Source: a virus
Virus record (IMG/VR): IMGVR_UViG_3300042565_003770
Span: 1 to 47,802 of that record
Length of the DNA: 47,802 bases
Direction: 5' to 3' (one strand)
Shown: positions 15,976 through 25,600 of the stretch, piece after piece
Numbering within the stretch: the stretch's first letter is position 1
How the letters are laid out: each line of letters opens with the position of its first letter
Translations under genes and position numbers: made by a program
The notes under the pieces: model-generated
Seen by the model: the letters and a program-made list of their open reading frames with translations, nothing else
Told to the model about the DNA's origin: nothing
The model's database searches: none

Positions 15976-16004
15976 TTGACCCTGCGTTACAGTAGGGGCA
16001 GAAT
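15976..16004 (+). promoter_or_regulatory. Candidate sigma70-like promoter for capsid genes
   Basis: TTGACC (15976-15981) and CAGAAT (15999-16004) are 17 bases apart, matching five and four of six consensus positions. The site lies in the 68-base gap before the decoration and capsid genes, where a separate strong promoter would be expected. Confidence 0.5.
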
Positions 16005-16025
16005 CTCCCCACCGAGGAAATGAAC

Positions 16026-16562
16026 ATGGCCGGCAAGTACGTCACCATCCTGAACCCTGGCTACTCGCAGCTCATCACGAAGGACCTGCCGTACCTGGCC
16101 GGCTCGGGGGAGAGCTCGTCCATCAATCCCTTCAACCCCTCGGACGACCGTCCGCTGGTGGAGGGTGAGTTCCTCGAGCTGGTCGCGTCCGGCACGGCGA
16201 ACCGCTACACCCGCGGCGGGAACAACGTGGTCACCACGCCCGACACGCTGGACGGTGAGGGCACGGTTCCCTCGTTCCTGTACTTCCTCGAGGAAGGCCG
16301 GTACGACGCGCAGGTCGCCCAGATGTGCCACGTGATCCGCGGCCCCCTCGGCTTCGAGTTCCGCACCAAGCTGTGCCGGTCGTCCGGCCTCTCGGTCAAC
16401 TCCAAGGTCTCGGTGTGGGACTGGGATGGTGGCGGCGCGAGCCCCGGCGCCTACGGCGTCGTCCGCCGCGTGCTCGGTCTCTTCTCCGCCGGCTGGTGCG
16501 TGGGCCGCGTCTCGCGGATCTACGGCACCGACGACATCTCCGTCATCTACGGGCTGCAGTAG
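16026..16562 (+). CDS. Probable capsid decoration/head protein
   Basis: Two ATGs are close together; GAGG at 16014-16017 lies 8 bases before the second (16026) but only 2 before the first (16020), so I chose 16026, giving 178 residues. The protein is beta-rich, with Gly/Ser/Tyr loops (GGGNNVVTTPDTL is approximated by RGGNNVVTTPDTL near 65) and no charged helices. It lies just upstream of the major capsid gene, the classic place for a head decoration or stabilisation protein. The call rests on position and composition. Confidence 0.65.
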   Translation: MAGKYVTILNPGYSQLITKDLPYLAGSGESSSINPFNPSDDRPLVEGEFLELVASGTANRYTRGGNNVVTTPDTLDGEGTVPSFLYFLEEGRYDAQVAQMCHVIRGPLGFEFRTKLCRSSGLSVNSKVSVWDWDGGGASPGAYGVVRRVLGLFSAGWCVGRVSRIYGTDDISVIYGLQ

Positions 16563-16563
16563 T

Positions 16564-16586
16564 CTCCTCAGCTACGCGCTGAGGGG
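16564..16586 (+). terminator. Hairpin between decoration and capsid genes
   Basis: CCTCAGC (16566-16572) pairs with GCTGAGG (16578-16584) around a TACGC loop, with weaker extension at the base. No U-tract follows, so it may act as an mRNA-stabilising or attenuating structure rather than a full terminator. The next 50 bases are a pyrimidine-rich leader to the capsid start. Confidence 0.55.
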
Positions 16587-16638
16587 CATGCCTCCTACTC
16601 CACCCCCCACCAGACCACTACTTCTTCTGAGGATCGCC

Positions 16639-17805
16639 ATGAACAGCAGCATCGACGGCACCAGCGCCCGCGACATGAACGCCGGGTTCGTCGAGCGGCT
16701 CGACACCGACGGCACCACCAAGACCGCGGCCGAGTCGCTCAACTTCATCCGGGACCGCATCCGCGAGGGCAGCTTCACGGACATGATCGTGGCCAACGAG
16801 CGCGTCGTGCGTGGCGATCTGCAGCGGTCCACCGAGCACGACACCCTCGTGAAGATCGTGGACATCGAGCCCGGTTCGCGGGCGATGGCGTTCACCTTCC
16901 GCGGCCAGCCCGACGCCCAGTACGTCACCGGCAAGCGCTTCGCGATCGGCTTCTTCACCGTCTCGAGCCTCAAGTTCGAGATCGTGGAGCAGGAGCTGAT
17001 GGCCTACGAGATGCCGGTCACGCGCATCATCGAGGAGAACTCCCTCAAGGACATGGTCGAGGTCAAGGACCGCACGTTCCTCGTGCACACCGAGACCGCG
17101 GTCGAGGCCATGCAGGAGGAGGCGAACGGTTCCGTGGTCGGCTTCAACACCACCAACGTGAACTCGGGCGCCTGTCTCGAGGTCTCGAAGGTCAAGGGCA
17201 GCCTCGCGCTGCAGCAGGCCTCGGACACCTTCGTGGTCAAGGCGATCCAGCGCCCCGACATCGTCAAGATCAAGCGCCTCCTCAAGCGCGTGATCACCGA
17301 CGGTTCCGGGAACGTGGTCCGCCAGGGCCGCCTGCGCCCCGAGGTCATGCTCGCCTGCGAGTCGGACATCGACGAGTTCGACAGCTGGACGCACGAGGAC
17401 CTGGGCTCCAAGCTCCAGTCCGAGACCGCGGTCGACGGCTGGGCCTACAACAAGGCCGTCGGCCTTCGCATCGTGAAGACGATCAAGAACGACATCCTCC
17501 GCGAGGGGAACATCTACGTCTTCACCAGCGCCCAGTACTTCGGGCGGAACTACACGCTGAACGACGTGAAGTTCTACATCGACAAGATCGCCAACCGGAT
17601 CTTCTGGCAGGCGTGGATGGACATCGGCATGGGCATCGCGAACATCGCCTCGGTGGTGAAGCTCGAGCTCTACTCCGGGTCCGTCACCAGCGGTGACACC
17701 GACAGCGGCTACGCCGCGGGCATCCCGGTCGAGATCGAGGACATGGGCGCGGTGAACAACAAGGTCGCCGAGGGCCTCACCTTCCCGCACATCAACCTCT
17801 ACTGA
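16639..17805 (+). CDS. Major capsid protein (HK97-fold candidate)
   Basis: From the ATG preceded by GAGGATCGCC the protein has 388 residues. The C-terminal third reads like the A-domain and spine of phage capsid proteins: AVDGWAYNKAVGLRIVKTIK, VFTSAQYFGRNYTLNDVKF, then IANRIFWQAWMDIGMGIANI. The N-terminal part has the long-arm and E-loop feel of HK97-type subunits. It sits after the protease, scaffold-like and decoration genes and directly before a strong terminator, as expected for the most expressed gene. Longer upstream starts run through the hairpin leader and are unlikely. The family assignment is by pattern and position. Confidence 0.85.
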   Translation: MNSSIDGTSARDMNAGFVERLDTDGTTKTAAESLNFIRDRIREGSFTDMIVANERVVRGDLQRSTEHDTLVKIVDIEPGSRAMAFTFRGQPDAQYVTGKRFAIGFFTVSSLKFEIVEQELMAYEMPVTRIIEENSLKDMVEVKDRTFLVHTETAVEAMQEEANGSVVGFNTTNVNSGACLEVSKVKGSLALQQASDTFVVKAIQRPDIVKIKRLLKRVITDGSGNVVRQGRLRPEVMLACESDIDEFDSWTHEDLGSKLQSETAVDGWAYNKAVGLRIVKTIKNDILREGNIYVFTSAQYFGRNYTLNDVKFYIDKIANRIFWQAWMDIGMGIANIASVVKLELYSGSVTSGDTDSGYAAGIPVEIEDMGAVNNKVAEGLTFPHINLY

Positions 17806-17843
17806 GCCGCCAGGGCCGACAGGTCCCGGGGCTCTCCCCCTCC

Positions 17844-17883
17844 GTCGGCCCCGATCCTACCCGGTCGGGGCCGACTCGTTTCT
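17844..17883 (+). terminator. Strong terminator after major capsid gene
   Basis: A perfect 11-bp stem GTCGGCCCCGA / TCGGGGCCGAC (17844-17854 and 17865-17875) with a 10-base loop is followed by TCGTTTCT. It closes the capsid unit; partial read-through to the next gene is likely. Confidence 0.85.
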
Positions 17884-17893
17884 GGAGCTGAGC

Positions 17894-18715
17894 ATGCGCC
17901 TTCTCGTCATCAATGCGGTCGGAGACCCCTCCACAGAGCGCACCCGTCGGCGCTTCCCGGGAAAGGTCTTCCAACGCCCCGTGATCGGCACCCTGCCCTT
18001 GGCGCCGGCGGGCCGCCGCGTGCTGCCGGTGGAGATGCTCAAGCCGGACCTCATCGACCAACTCGAGTACCTGGTGTCCATCGGGAACATCAAGGTGCTC
18101 GAGCTGGGCGCACGCTCTGCCGTCGACTTCGACGAGCTCCGCCGGCGCATGGGGTACCTCACCCGGACGGTGACCGAACCCCCGACTCCCGAGGCATCCG
18201 GTCCCTCAGTTCCGCTGGAGATCCCCGCGGAGTCGGGGGTTCCTTCCGTCGAGGTCTGCAGCTTCTGCGGTGGGTCCTTCCCGGCGCCCGTCGGGCTGCA
18301 CCACACGGAGGCGGAGTGCGTGCAGGCGCAGCTGCCGCCCGCGACGACCCCAGGTGAAGTGCCGGACCCGCCCCAGGCACCGACCGAGACCCTCGACCAG
18401 GCGCTGACGCGGATCGATGATGTGCGGACTGCCGACATCGAGGAGATGCTCGCCGGCATCGAGGACGCACCGCCCGCACCTTCCCCGGAGCCCGCGCCGG
18501 GTCCTGGCGAGACCTTCACGCTCCCGGGCGACATCGACGACCTCATCCGCAGCGCCAAGAACAAGAAGCTCGTGGCGGTCCTCGCCATCTTCGAGAAGTC
18601 GGGCGTGGGCAAGAACAAGCTCGTCCTCGTGAGCGAGGTTTCTGCCGTGCTCAGCGGGGACCCCGACCCCGTTCTCGCGAACCGTGCCATCGCGCTGCTG
18701 CGCCAGGAGGACTGA
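17894..18715 (+). CDS. Post-capsid protein with zinc-finger-like motif
   Basis: GGAG six bases before ATG marks the start. The 273-residue protein has a folded N-terminus (about 1-95), then a Pro-rich region interrupted by VCSFCGGSFPAPVGLHHTEA (C-x2-C...H-H...C, about 116-136), which resembles a C2H2-type finger, then another Pro/Glu linker and a helical C-terminal block (about 215-273). It follows the capsid gene, so a head-vertex or neck role is possible. The function is unknown. Confidence 0.7.
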   Translation: MRLLVINAVGDPSTERTRRRFPGKVFQRPVIGTLPLAPAGRRVLPVEMLKPDLIDQLEYLVSIGNIKVLELGARSAVDFDELRRRMGYLTRTVTEPPTPEASGPSVPLEIPAESGVPSVEVCSFCGGSFPAPVGLHHTEAECVQAQLPPATTPGEVPDPPQAPTETLDQALTRIDDVRTADIEEMLAGIEDAPPAPSPEPAPGPGETFTLPGDIDDLIRSAKNKKLVAVLAIFEKSGVGKNKLVLVSEVSAVLSGDPDPVLANRAIALLRQED

Positions 18716-18718
18716 CCC

Positions 18719-19207
18719 ATGGCCCAGATCACGATCCACAACATCAGCGACCGCCCCAACACCCCCGGGGCACCGGTCTCCGTCATCCTCGGCGGCAGGA
18801 AGCTGCGCCCCGGGCAGAGCGTGTCGGTCGACGACTCCGTGTTGAACACGAAGCACCGCGCGATGCAGGGCACGCGCCTGTGGTTCGGAGAGCTCCCGAG
18901 CCGCTTCGTCCGCACGAGCCGGGCCGCGCTGAAGCTGCTCGAGGCGGCCACCGCTGCCGGGCCCACCGCCGCCCTCACCCTCGCCGAAGCGCGGGAGTAC
19001 CTCTCGGAGTTCACGGTGGAGGACATGCTCGCGATGGCGCAGGCGTGCTCTCCCCCGATCGACCTCCGCCCGGGCGCGTCGAAGGAGGCCATTCTCTCTC
19101 GCCTGAGCCGTGCACTCTTCCAGGAAGGGCGTGAGCTCGACCCGGAGACGTTCTTCTGGCTCGGACGCTGGACCGGTTCGCGCGGCGGGTTCACCCCCCT
19201 GGAGTAG
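18719..19207 (+). CDS. Probable head-completion protein, 162 residues
   Basis: AGGAGG lies eight bases before ATG. Residues 1-70 are beta-rich (ITIHNISDRPNTPGAPVSVI, then GGRKLRPGQSVSV), followed by a helical C-terminus with an LTLAEAREYLSEFTVEDML stretch. The gene is packed between capsid and connector-like genes. Function is inferred from position only. Confidence 0.65.
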   Translation: MAQITIHNISDRPNTPGAPVSVILGGRKLRPGQSVSVDDSVLNTKHRAMQGTRLWFGELPSRFVRTSRAALKLLEAATAAGPTAALTLAEAREYLSEFTVEDMLAMAQACSPPIDLRPGASKEAILSRLSRALFQEGRELDPETFFWLGRWTGSRGGFTPLE

Positions 19208-19213
19208 CCGACC

Positions 19214-19705
19214 ATGACTACGGCTCTTCCCAACGACACCGCGCGCATGAACGAGATGGTCGCCTATGTGCGGCTGTACATGCGCGACTTCCCAGAGCTG
19301 AACCGGCTCACGCAGGGCTACGAGAACTCCCCGCGCATGGTCGCGTGGGCGATCGTGGATGCGCTCGACGACTGGAACACGACGCCGCCCTTCTTGGGTG
19401 CGACCTCCATCGCGAACTTCCCCTCCAAGAGCCTGCTCTGTCGCGGCGCGGTCATCGCGCTGCTCGAGAGCGTGGGGCTGCTGCAGATGCGGAACCAGCT
19501 CTCGTTCAGCGACGGCGGGATCTCGGTGTCGGTGAACGACAAGGCCCCGATGATCATGCAGTGGCTCTCGATGATGAAGGCCTCCTACGAGGACAAGAAG
19601 GTCCGCATGAAGTCCTCCATGAACGTCGAGATGGCGATGAGCGGCAGCGGACATCACTCCGAGTACTCCGCCATCAACGGCACCTACTTGCCCGGAGTGA
19701 TCTGA
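19214..19705 (+). CDS. Probable neck/connector protein
   Basis: The 163-residue product is helical at the N-terminus (MVAYVRLYMRDFPELNRL) and has a central SFSDGGISVSVNDKAPMIMQ segment, followed by a helix and a Gly/Ser tail. Helical bundles that end with a short beta hairpin are common in head-tail connector proteins, but this is a resemblance of layout only. The stop overlaps the next start by one base. Confidence 0.65.
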   Translation: MTTALPNDTARMNEMVAYVRLYMRDFPELNRLTQGYENSPRMVAWAIVDALDDWNTTPPFLGATSIANFPSKSLLCRGAVIALLESVGLLQMRNQLSFSDGGISVSVNDKAPMIMQWLSMMKASYEDKKVRMKSSMNVEMAMSGSGHHSEYSAINGTYLPGVI

Positions 19706-20544
19706 TGGAGTCGCACTGGGCCCCTCGTTCTCCCCTTGCGCGCCACGCCGCGGCCGCAGACCTGTGGATGGAGCTCACGGGCCGCAAGAGCGCCGCCGTG
19801 CTCGAAGTCGCCAAGGAGTCGATGTCGAAGCACGCCAACGGGGACGCGGTCGCGAACCAGCCGCAGCCTGCTCCCGCCACACGTGCTCCCCTTGTCGGGG
19901 CCGTGGCCGGGGGGCTGACGGGTGCGGGCCTCATGGGCGCCGCGGCACACCACGCGAACAAGAGCCTCGCGACGGGCGCGGCACGCATCCCGCGGCACCT
20001 GGCCGCGCTCGGTGGCGGGACCGTCGGGGCCGGCGTCGGCGCGACCCTCGGGGCCGGGTACGCCATCCGCAAGATGATGAAGCAGCCGGACGAGGCCCCT
20101 GCGAAGACCGGGGCTGCGGGTCCGCTTCTTCATTTGCATGCGCACGGTGCCGGGCCTCGCGACGTGGCCGGCAAGATGATCGAGTACCTGCGCACCCATC
20201 CGCGAGCTGCCGCAGCCGCCGGCGCTGCCCTCCTCGCAGCGCCGGCGGCGGGCGCGGGCTACCTCCACGAGAAGGCCCGCCACACCGCAGGTGGTGGCGG
20301 GAAGAGCGAGTACGAAATCGACAACGACCTGGCCCTGGCTGGGCACCAGGCGCGCGTTGAGCACAAGGGGAAGCCGCCGAGCGGCGTCGACCGTCTCGTG
20401 GAGAAGTACCTGTTGCTGAAGGCGCAGGCAGGGAAGGAAGGACGAGAGAACCCCGGGCGGGCCGCGGCCTACGGGGCGATCCCGTACGGGGCGCTCGCCG
20501 GCGTGACTGGTGCCGCGGTCGTACCTCGGCTGCTGCGGTGGTGA
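19705..20544 (+). CDS. Ala/Gly-rich virion-cluster protein with membrane-like segments
   Basis: The 279-residue protein starts at the ATG overlapping the previous stop. It has several hydrophobic Gly/Ala segments (about 60-80, 95-115, 170-190, 255-275; for example VGAVAGGLTGAGLMGAAAHH), separated by basic or Pro-rich linkers. The N-terminus includes LEVAKESMSKHANGD. In tailed phages, such segments in virion-cluster proteins can belong to ejected proteins that enter the host envelope; that is only a possibility here. Confidence 0.7.
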   Translation: MESHWAPRSPLARHAAAADLWMELTGRKSAAVLEVAKESMSKHANGDAVANQPQPAPATRAPLVGAVAGGLTGAGLMGAAAHHANKSLATGAARIPRHLAALGGGTVGAGVGATLGAGYAIRKMMKQPDEAPAKTGAAGPLLHLHAHGAGPRDVAGKMIEYLRTHPRAAAAAGAALLAAPAAGAGYLHEKARHTAGGGGKSEYEIDNDLALAGHQARVEHKGKPPSGVDRLVEKYLLLKAQAGKEGRENPGRAAAYGAIPYGALAGVTGAAVVPRLLRW

Positions 20545-21428
20545 AGTTCACCCGCCTGCAGGTGACCGGCTTCAGTCGCCGGTACTTCGACGTGGACTGG
20601 GAGATCGCTCCTACCCACGACGACATGCAGGAGTGGGAGTTCTTCGTCGAGCGGTCGGAGTCCGAGGCGGGTCCCTGGATCGTCGTCGCCGGGCCCATCG
20701 TCGACCGCTACTACCTGCGGGACAACACGACCCCGCAGATCTCCCTCAACCGCTCGCTCTTCTACAGGGTGCGGGCGGTGAACCCGTCTCGAGGACTCGA
20801 CGTCGTCTCGATGCACGCGGATCGAGAAGGTGAGCCGGACCTCATCGCCACTGAGATCGCGAGCCTGGAGCACCTGCTCTTCACGGAGTTCACGGGCACC
20901 CGCTCCTGGCTCTTCACCCGACGCACGTTCGGACAGCGGTGCCCGCAGTGCTGGGACGACGTCCTCTCGAAGATCATTGACGACTCCTGCCCGACGTGCT
21001 TTCGGACTGGCTTCTCCGGCGGGTACCACTACCCGATCGAGTTCTTCGCCCAGTTCGACAAGAGCCCTCAGTCGGAGAACGCGTCGACGTACGACCACCA
21101 CCAGCTGAACCCGCAGACGTTTCGCTGCACGGCGTCTCCGAAGATCACGCCGATGTCTCTGGTCATCGACCACAAGAACCAGCGGTTCCGGGTCCTCACC
21201 GTCTCCCACACATCGCGGCTCGGGGTCGGAGTGCACCAGGAGGTGCAAGCGATCCAGCTCCAGCCGGGGTCCATCGAGGACGCCATCGAGCTGAAGGTCG
21301 AGCACCGGACGCTGAGTCTGGCTGCTTCTCGCAACTACACCAACCCGCAGAACCTCGAAGCTGCGGGTGGGGCTGACCTGCCCGAACTGGATGGGCTACT
21401 GGGGCGATATGGATACCGAGATGCGTGA
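20538..21428 (+). CDS. Virion protein with Fn3-like domain and zinc ribbon
   Basis: The 296-residue product starts at GTG (20538; 20541 is possible) overlapping the previous stop. Residues about 1-85 resemble a fibronectin-type fold: a W-E-I-A-P strand, an F-F-V-E-R-S-E-S strand and an LFYRVRAVN strand. Residues 135-160 carry CPQCWDDVLSKIIDDSCPTC, a four-Cys zinc ribbon, followed by TGFSGGYHYPIEFF. The C-terminus is beta-rich. The combination suggests a neck or tail-joining structural protein. I have a general memory of similar proteins in other myophages but cannot verify it. Confidence 0.7.
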   Translation: MVKFTRLQVTGFSRRYFDVDWEIAPTHDDMQEWEFFVERSESEAGPWIVVAGPIVDRYYLRDNTTPQISLNRSLFYRVRAVNPSRGLDVVSMHADREGEPDLIATEIASLEHLLFTEFTGTRSWLFTRRTFGQRCPQCWDDVLSKIIDDSCPTCFRTGFSGGYHYPIEFFAQFDKSPQSENASTYDHHQLNPQTFRCTASPKITPMSLVIDHKNQRFRVLTVSHTSRLGVGVHQEVQAIQLQPGSIEDAIELKVEHRTLSLAASRNYTNPQNLEAAGGADLPELDGLLGRYGYRDA

Positions 21429-21843
21429 CCCGCTCCAGCACATTCGGGACCAGCCCGGGTACCGGGAGTACCAGGACACGGCCGCGCAGGCGCCGCCGTC
21501 GAGGTACCCGTGGGGCACCCTCCTCGCCAACGTGGGCGGCATCGCGGCCGCGCACACGGCCGGGTACATCAGCGCCGGCACCCTCGCGAACATGCTCGCA
21601 TCGTCCAGGGTCGGCGAGCGGTTCTCCCGGCTCAGCCCGACGGCGCAGCGCAACGCTGTAGGGCAGGCCGTATCCATCGCTGGGTCCGTGGGGGTGGTTG
21701 CGACTGGGCTCGCCCACATCGCAGGGCAGATGCGCATCGCGGAGGAGGTCTCTCGACTGGAGAGGGAGCGCACCGCGGCGCCGAACGAGAAGGTCGCGTC
21801 GGTCTACCTCACGTACGAGCGTGCCTTCCGGGATCTCCTGTGA
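21409..21843 (+). CDS. Small membrane-like virion-cluster protein
   Basis: The start at 21409 overlaps the previous gene and has GGGG upstream; 21421 is an alternative. The 144-residue product has two hydrophobic Ala/Gly segments (about 38-60 and 85-105) and ends in NEKVASVYLTYERAFRDLL, a clear copy of the recurrent K-V-A motif at a C-terminus. The TGA overlaps the next GTG. No function is recognised. Confidence 0.7.
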   Translation: MDTEMRDPLQHIRDQPGYREYQDTAAQAPPSRYPWGTLLANVGGIAAAHTAGYISAGTLANMLASSRVGERFSRLSPTAQRNAVGQAVSIAGSVGVVATGLAHIAGQMRIAEEVSRLERERTAAPNEKVASVYLTYERAFRDLL

Positions 21844-22643
21844 GCACGGTCGCGACCAGATCCAAGCGGGTCTCCCTGGAACGGGGGACGAACCCGCTGG
21901 TCTACGCGCAGCGGCTGTACGTGCAGTTCCTTCAGGGCCTGTTCAACTTCAACGCCGTGGAGTGCCTGCACTGGGAGCCGGACGAGGAGATCACGGAGAT
22001 CGTGATCCGCGCCGAGGCGCCCCTCAACATGAAGAGCGTCGGGAAGCGCCCCGTGATCACCGTGGTCATGGGGCCGACGCAGTTCCAGGGACTCGGCATC
22101 GACCAGATGCAGTCGATGGACCTGGCCGGAGAGAGGCGCGTGCACACGGACCTCATCTCCGGGCACCTCGTGGTCTACTGCCTCGCAGAGACCGACGTGG
22201 TGGCGCAGTGGATCGCGCACATGGTCGTGCACGGGACGTTGGTGAACCGGCGGCTCCTCGAGTCCTCCGGGGGGTTCCACCAGATCGCGCGCCCTGCCCC
22301 GTCGATGAACGCGCCGAGTCCTCCCGGAGCTCTCATCGGAGGGGATCCTGCCGGACTCGTCATGGTCCAGGTCAACCTGCCCTTCGCCTTCCAGTGGATG
22401 TGGTCTGCGGAACCTACTGCTCCCAGCCAAGCTCGATCGCTGGACATGGTTACGAGCAAGAAGAGGGCCAGCGACTACCCGTACACTTCCCCCTCTCGAC
22501 TGGAGAAGGTAGAGTTGGCGATGTCGGCCGTCCCCGTCACCGTTCGCCGGCTCTCCGGCGCCACGATCACTACCGAGACCATCCTCAACGGCATAGACGA
22601 CCTGCAGGTTGTCCTTGCTTCTACCAGTTCCGACGAGGCCTGA
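21840..22643 (+). CDS. Putative head-tail joining or tail-terminator protein
   Basis: The GTG start overlaps the previous stop. The 267-residue protein has a helix-rich opening (NPLVYAQRLYVQFLQGLFNF), then beta strands and a Pro-rich linker. It lies immediately upstream of the tail sheath gene, where tail-completion or terminator proteins usually lie. It has no diagnostic motif; the role is inferred from gene order. Confidence 0.65.
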   Translation: MSTVATRSKRVSLERGTNPLVYAQRLYVQFLQGLFNFNAVECLHWEPDEEITEIVIRAEAPLNMKSVGKRPVITVVMGPTQFQGLGIDQMQSMDLAGERRVHTDLISGHLVVYCLAETDVVAQWIAHMVVHGTLVNRRLLESSGGFHQIARPAPSMNAPSPPGALIGGDPAGLVMVQVNLPFAFQWMWSAEPTAPSQARSLDMVTSKKRASDYPYTSPSRLEKVELAMSAVPVTVRRLSGATITTETILNGIDDLQVVLASTSSDEA

Positions 22644-22647
22644 TCAC

Positions 22648-25600
22648 ATGGCATCCGAAAATCGTGTTGGTGTCGAAGTCGAGCAGGTTCTCTCCGAGAG
22701 CGCTGCCACCCCCGTCTCGCCCGCGTTGATCCCCGCGGTGGTAGGCGTCTGCCGGCAGATCGTCGAGGCGCTCGACAGCGACGGCGCACTGGACGCCGAT
22801 GCGAAGTACGCCGACGCCCGGTACAACCAGGCGTCGATGTTCATCCCGCAGGCCGACTTCCCGGACCCCCGCGACAACATCGACGAGCTCAACGTGGACG
22901 AGGGGACCGTCGGGGCGGCGCTCTACTTCGGCGGGACGCTGCGCGATCTCGACCGCGGGAGCAACGACAGCTACGGGTCCGCCTTCCTCAAGCTGATGAA
23001 CAAGTGCCGCGCGGCGGCGTTCCGCACGTCCGTGGGCACCTCGTTCACCTTTGACCCCACGGTCGGCAACCCCCTCACGCTCGCCTTCGACGTGGTGAAC
23101 CCCGAGAACGTGTCCTCGGACATCACGATCACCTTCGTCGGTACGCTGACGGTGGCCGAGGTGGTCGAGCAGGTCAACGAAGCTGTCGGTGCCGAGGTGG
23201 CCACGGTCTCCGGCATCGTGATGCAGATCACCTCGCCCACCTTCGGGGCGACCTCCAGCATCACCGTGCGTGCGGGCTCCTCCGCCCTCCCGATCCTCTT
23301 CGGCGCCTCCTTCAGCGACGAGCTCGAGCACCGCGTAGTCGGGGCCGGCTTCCACGGACAGGACGACGAGGACGGCGACCTGGTCACCCCCTGGATCGAG
23401 TTCTCGCAGGGCGGGTACTACACGACCGACGACGCCGGTGTCGTCACCACGGTCTCCTCCTTCCCCGTGTCCCCGACGGCCAACGCGATGTGGGTCGGCC
23501 AGGTCGACCTCGACGGGACCTTCAACACCGCGAAGGCGGCCGCGGTCACCTACACGGGCACCTCCGCCACCGTCCCGCTGATCGCCGCGACGTCCTCGGT
23601 GCCCGGCGACCAGATGTGGGCCGGAGGCGCGCAGGTCGGCAGCGGCGAGGTCATCAAGGTCGAGGCGTCGCGCATCAAGATCGGCAAGCTGAACAACTCG
23701 CTCTCCACCTTCGACGACGACGGCGAGCCCACGAACCGCGTCTACGACACGGTCGAGGTGAACACCGAGAACCACGGCACGCCGTTCGCCCCCAAGTACG
23801 TGTACTTCAAGGCGTTCGGGCTCACCTACGGAGAGATCCTGCCCGAGGGCGAGGCCGCGACCCTTACGGGCTCCCTCCAGGGGCTCGTCGAGCGTTCCGC
23901 CTACGTCCAGAGCTCGACGGACATCACCTTCCCGCTGAGCCCGGCCAGCCTCACGCTCATCTTCCAGGTGACCGAGGACGGGATCGACGGCGACGAGGTC
24001 ACCTACACGTTCGCCGGCGGCCCCTACGCCAACATCGGAGCGCTCGTCTCCCTGCTCTCCGCGGCCGATGAGTTCAGCCAGCTCACCGTCAGCAACAACG
24101 GCGACCAGCTCGTCCTCCAGACGACCAAGACCGGCGCGGACCAGAGCATCACGGTCAAGTCGACGGGCACGGCGAACACCGCGCTCAAGTTCTCCGCCTC
24201 GGTGGCGACCACCGACACCGGCAAGGACGTGGAGTTCGCCACGCAGGCGACGCTCACCGGCGAGGTCATCGCCCTGCCGATGGCGGCGGAGACCAACCTC
24301 GTGTTCGGCCTCACGATCGAGGACTCGAAGGGCACCCACACGGTGACCTCGACCGCCGTGACGCTCGCGACCGTGACCAACTTCACCACGCTCATCGACC
24401 GGATCTGCGAGGCCTTCGGCTCCGCCAACGGCACCACCGACCCGACCATCTACGACGGCGGCATCGCCATCGCGACCCTGTCCTCCTCCGGAGGGTCCGA
24501 CACCACCGGCACGCTCACGATCACCACGATCGAGGGCGGGGCCGCTGTCACCCTGGAGCTCACCGCGGTCGACGAGACCGACGGGTGGCGCTTCCTCGGG
24601 TTCCACGACGACACCGGTGGTACCTCGGCGCAGCTCGACTCCGCCGGCGGGATCAGCGACTTCGTCGACCTCGCGGGCTCCTGGGTGGTCGGTGCGGGTC
24701 CGGACGGGTTCCGCCTGACCATCGTCGGCGGCGCCAACGCGCTCGTCGCGACCGACATCACCATCCCGGCCGCGACCTACGACGCGGACGCGCTCGCGGC
24801 TGCGATCCAGGCTGCGGTCAACACCGCCATCGGCGCGGGCACCACCACCTGCGCCTGGAACGACGCGGGCTACTTCGTACTCACGGTGCCGGGGGGTACG
24901 ACCATCACCATGGCCGCCCGCGGAGCGGGCGTTGACATCGCCGCTACGATCTGGGGCACCCTCGGTGCCCAAGTGGCCGCCGCGTACACCGGCACCGCGC
25001 CGACCCAGCCGCGTCTCACGATCACGCTGACCAGTACCTACAACGGGTCGCCCGAGGTCATCACCGGCCTCGCGACCTACGCGATGGCCGCCGCCGCCAG
25101 CGCAGAGGTACTGGCGGAGCTGCTCAACGCGTCCACGGACTTCTCCGGTCACACCGTCGCCGGGGAGCGCCTCGTCGAGTGGGTCGTCGCCAGCGGCACC
25201 GTCATCACCGTCCGCTCCATCAAGGGCGGCACCCTCGCGTCGCTGTCCTACGGCGCCGCGCAGCCCGGGCTCGTGGCCATGGGCTTCTCCGGTGCCGGCG
25301 CCACCGACTCCGGGGCGGCCCTGGGCGGCAACGCGGATGGTGTCGGCGCGGACGACCTCAAGTCGACCACGCTGCTCTTCAGCCTCGACGACAACCCGTA
25401 CGAGTACAGCATCACCTTCGACACCAACTCGCTTGCGGACGCCATCGTCCTCATCAACGAGGCGGTCGACGGCTCCGACGACGTGGCTTCCGAGGACACC
25501 CGCAAGCTCGTCCTGACCAGCCTGCTCGCCGGCGCAGCGTCGAAGGTCTCCATCAACTCCACGGACGGGGATGCGGACGAGGTCTTCGGCATCACCGGGA

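Noticed and set aside
15976-15993. TTGACC paired with TACAGT as a promoter
   Set aside because: The spacer is only six bases. The CAGAAT further downstream gives the correct 17-base spacing.
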